NCBI GenBank assembly: GCA_905236195.1
Contig: CAJOOX010000223.1
Location: forward strand, 1 to 6,540
Origin: an uncultured Bacteroidales bacterium
Lineage (GTDB): Bacteria; Bacteroidota; Bacteroidia; Bacteroidales; UBA3663
DNA: 6,540 nt
Direction: 5' to 3'
Shown: positions 4,586 through 6,540 of the stretch, piece by piece
Position numbering within the stretch: position 1 is the first letter of the stretch
Layout: every line of letters begins with the position of its first letter
The notes under the pieces: generated by a model
The model's input: the letters and a program-made list of their open reading frames with translations, nothing else
Databases searched by the model: none
Told to the model about the DNA's origin: nothing
Made by a program: the position numbers and the translations under genes

Positions 4586-6526
4586 ATGCGTTTGAACGCA
4601 TCATTATTTATTGTCATTCTATCATTGACAGAGGCTGCAGCCGCTGTCCCGGAAGATACGCTCCACGAGGTAGTCAAAGAGTACGAACTGCCCCGACGTG
4701 AGGTGCGCATCAGCACGCCCCTTCCGTCGGAACGCATCGCCGCCGAGGAAATGCAGATACTGGGCCTGGAGGGTGTGAGCGATGTGCTGCGCCAGATGGG
4801 CGGTGTCTCGGTGCGTGATTACGGCGGCATGGGCGGCATGAAGACCGTCTCGATACGCGGCCTCTCACCCCAGCATACCGCGGTCCTGCTGGACGGTCTC
4901 CCGGTCTCCAATTCCCAAGCCGGACAAATCGACCTTTCGCGCTTTGCGGCACTTGCGATGGAAACCGTACGCCTGCACATCGGCGGGGCCGACCGCATCC
5001 TGTCGCCAGCCATGCTGGGCGCCTATTCGGGAAGCGTTGAACTGGAATCGCGCCTCACGGGTTACGAAACGAGTGTGAAATACGGCTCCTGGAACACCCT
5101 TGAGGCGGGGGTCCTGTCGCGCCATGCCACCCTAATCTACCGGCACACCGACGGCGATTATCCCTTCACATTGCGGAACGGGGCCCGTGAGGAACGGCTG
5201 GACCGTAATCACGGACGTGTGGATGCCGCTCAGATGACGCTTCCGTGGACGACCCGGTGGTCCGGCTCTTCAGCAAAGGAATTCCGGCTCCAAAGCAGTC
5301 TGCAGGGCTATTACTCCCATCGGGAACTGCCCGGCGCAGTCATCTATTACAACAACGGGGGAACGGAACAGCTCTGGGATCTGAACCTGTCGGCACAGAC
5401 CCGTCTGGAGGGACGCCTTTCAGAAAAATGGAACCTCACGGCTGCCCTGAAGTACAATTACGGCTGGAACAAATATTTCGACGCAACGCTGGTGACCGAA
5501 GGTGCCGAAGGTACATCGCGTTACAGGCAGAACGAATACTACCTGAATGCGGGCATTTCCTGGCAACCCGTCCGCGAACTCCAGCTGGCCCTTGTGCACG
5601 ACGCACAATGGGCGTTGCTTCGCACCAACCTGCAGAACGGTGAACAGCCCGACCGCCGGATTATGTGGAATGCCCTGCGCGCACGTTATCATTATTCACA
5701 CTTACGCGTGGAAGGAGAACTGCTTTACACCCGGGAATCGAGAATGGAAAGCCAGCGGGACGAAACGCTGGGCAATGCCTCGGAATGGACACCTTCGGCA
5801 GCCTTCGTTTACCGGCCCTGGCTATGCCATGACATCTTTGTACGCGCTTCGTGGCGCCGTTCGTTCCGTCTGCCTTCCTTCAATGACCTGTATTATTACC
5901 GTCTGGGTAATCATGACCTCCGGCCCGAGAAAGCAACGGAAACGAACCTCGGACTCACTTGGGGAAAAGAGAAAGGCAGCTGGAAATGGTCGCTGACAGC
6001 CGATTTCTACTACAACCGCGTTGTTGACAAAATTGTGGCATTTCCAACGACCTTTGCCTGGCGGATGACCAACTTCGGAAGGGTGGATATCAGCGGTATC
6101 GACCTGGGCGGCAATCTGGAGTGCAGCCTGGGAAGAAGCTCCCTAAACGGCACCTTCCATGTGAACTGGCAGGATGCCGGGGACAAAACTGAAACAGGCA
6201 GTAACCTGGCGGCCGCCACCGCCATTCCCTATACCCCGGCATGTACAGGAAATGCGGCCCTCTCGTGCCGCACACCGTGGCTCACGCTGGGCTGGACGCT
6301 CCAATGGATGGGCGAACGCTATTCGAACGTCATGGAGAGCGAAAGATACCGGCTGGAGGCGTTTGCCGAGCAAGGGCTCACCCTCTCGCGAACCCTTCTC
6401 TTGAAAGGAGCGGAACTCTCCCTGCGGGCCTCCCTGCTCAATGCCTTCGACAGTCAGTATGAGATTGTGCAATTCTACCCCATGCCCGGCCGCAGGTTCC
6501 AACTCGGCCTCGCCGCGAGATTTTAA
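4586..6526 (+). CDS. btuB: TonB-dependent outer-membrane cobalamin receptor, BtuB-like
   Basis: This outer-membrane receptor (646 residues; E. coli BtuB about 614) should import cobalamin or other corrinoids using TonB-ExbBD energy. It has a Sec signal peptide (MRLN, a hydrophobic core, then TEAAAA, cleavage near residue 20) and a likely TonB box TLHEVV (25-30). A plug domain (about 42-155) contains SDVLRQMGGVSVRDYGG, SIRG (89-92) and LLDGLPV (101-107). A 22-strand-type beta barrel follows, with the familiar RRSFRLPSFNDLYYY...NHDLRPEKATETNLG segment at about 424-460. The C-terminus ends in aromatic Phe (GRRFQLGLAARF), as needed for barrel assembly. It lacks the N-terminal carboxypeptidase-like extension of SusC-type receptors, and no SusD gene is in view. 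The substrate is assigned from the riboswitch in its leader; fold alone would not separate it from other small TonB-dependent receptors. The ATG at 4586 is the only start giving the signal peptide; no Shine-Dalgarno precedes it. Confidence 0.92.
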   Translation: MRLNASLFIVILSLTEAAAAVPEDTLHEVVKEYELPRREVRISTPLPSERIAAEEMQILGLEGVSDVLRQMGGVSVRDYGGMGGMKTVSIRGLSPQHTAVLLDGLPVSNSQAGQIDLSRFAALAMETVRLHIGGADRILSPAMLGAYSGSVELESRLTGYETSVKYGSWNTLEAGVLSRHATLIYRHTDGDYPFTLRNGAREERLDRNHGRVDAAQMTLPWTTRWSGSSAKEFRLQSSLQGYYSHRELPGAVIYYNNGGTEQLWDLNLSAQTRLEGRLSEKWNLTAALKYNYGWNKYFDATLVTEGAEGTSRYRQNEYYLNAGISWQPVRELQLALVHDAQWALLRTNLQNGEQPDRRIMWNALRARYHYSHLRVEGELLYTRESRMESQRDETLGNASEWTPSAAFVYRPWLCHDIFVRASWRRSFRLPSFNDLYYYRLGNHDLRPEKATETNLGLTWGKEKGSWKWSLTADFYYNRVVDKIVAFPTTFAWRMTNFGRVDISGIDLGGNLECSLGRSSLNGTFHVNWQDAGDKTETGSNLAAATAIPYTPACTGNAALSCRTPWLTLGWTLQWMGERYSNVMESERYRLEAFAEQGLTLSRTLLLKGAELSLRASLLNAFDSQYEIVQFYPMPGRRFQLGLAARF

Positions 6527-6537
6527 GATTTCGAAAA
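6526..6537. repeat. 12-bp motif shared with the metH upstream region
   Basis: AGATTTCGAAAA begins at the last base of the btuB stop codon and occurs identically at 4079-4090, next to the TCGATATT array upstream of metH. Its TTTCGA core matches the core of that array. It may mark the start of another copy of the same intergenic repeat family running past the right edge, but only 14 bases are visible after the stop. No terminator can be judged from what remains. Confidence 0.45.
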
Positions 6538-6540
6538 AAA

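Noticed and set aside
6143..6502. A 119-codon minus-strand open frame opposite the end of btuB
   Set aside because: It is contained in the receptor coding region, whose C-terminal barrel strands and terminal Phe are convincing; the opposite-strand peptide shows no family features.

Overview
The window comes from a member of the Bacteroidota, most likely Bacteroidales. Two identical TATCTTTGCA boxes fit the -7 consensus TAnnTTTG of that phylum. Start codons lack Shine-Dalgarno sequences and sit behind A/T-rich leaders. The methionine synthase ends in the way I know from Bacteroides-type enzymes. The genus cannot be fixed from the sequence alone.

Layout, left to right. (1) Positions 1-198 hold at least four and a half tandem copies of a 41-bp unit built from nested inverted repeats; the array runs off the left edge. 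(2) A minus-strand gene (198-452) encodes an 84-residue lysine-rich protein whose stop codon abuts the array. (3) Twelve bases further, metH (465-4010, minus) encodes cobalamin-dependent methionine synthase, 1181 residues. It is interrupted in frame by a short palindromic, repeat-rich stretch (about 3354-3431) that adds some 22-26 residues to the homocysteine-binding domain. (4) The intergenic region 4011-4585 holds an 8-bp tandem repeat just ahead of metH, then tRNA-Gln(TTG) on the minus strand with its own terminator and promoter. On the plus strand follow a promoter and a class I cobalamin riboswitch. (5) The riboswitch leads into a btuB-like TonB-dependent outer-membrane receptor (4586-6526, plus).

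Functionally this is a vitamin B12 locus. The plus-strand unit imports corrinoid across the outer membrane and should be shut down by cobalamin through the riboswitch. The divergent minus-strand gene is the main housekeeping enzyme that uses the cofactor. metH and the small basic protein are probably one transcript; the tRNA lies upstream on the same strand, cut off from metH by an intrinsic terminator.

I see no clear new multi-gene system. The items most worth a second look are the palindromic in-frame insertion inside metH, the 41-bp array with conserved hairpins at the end of the metH transcript, and the uncharacterised lysine-rich protein between them.
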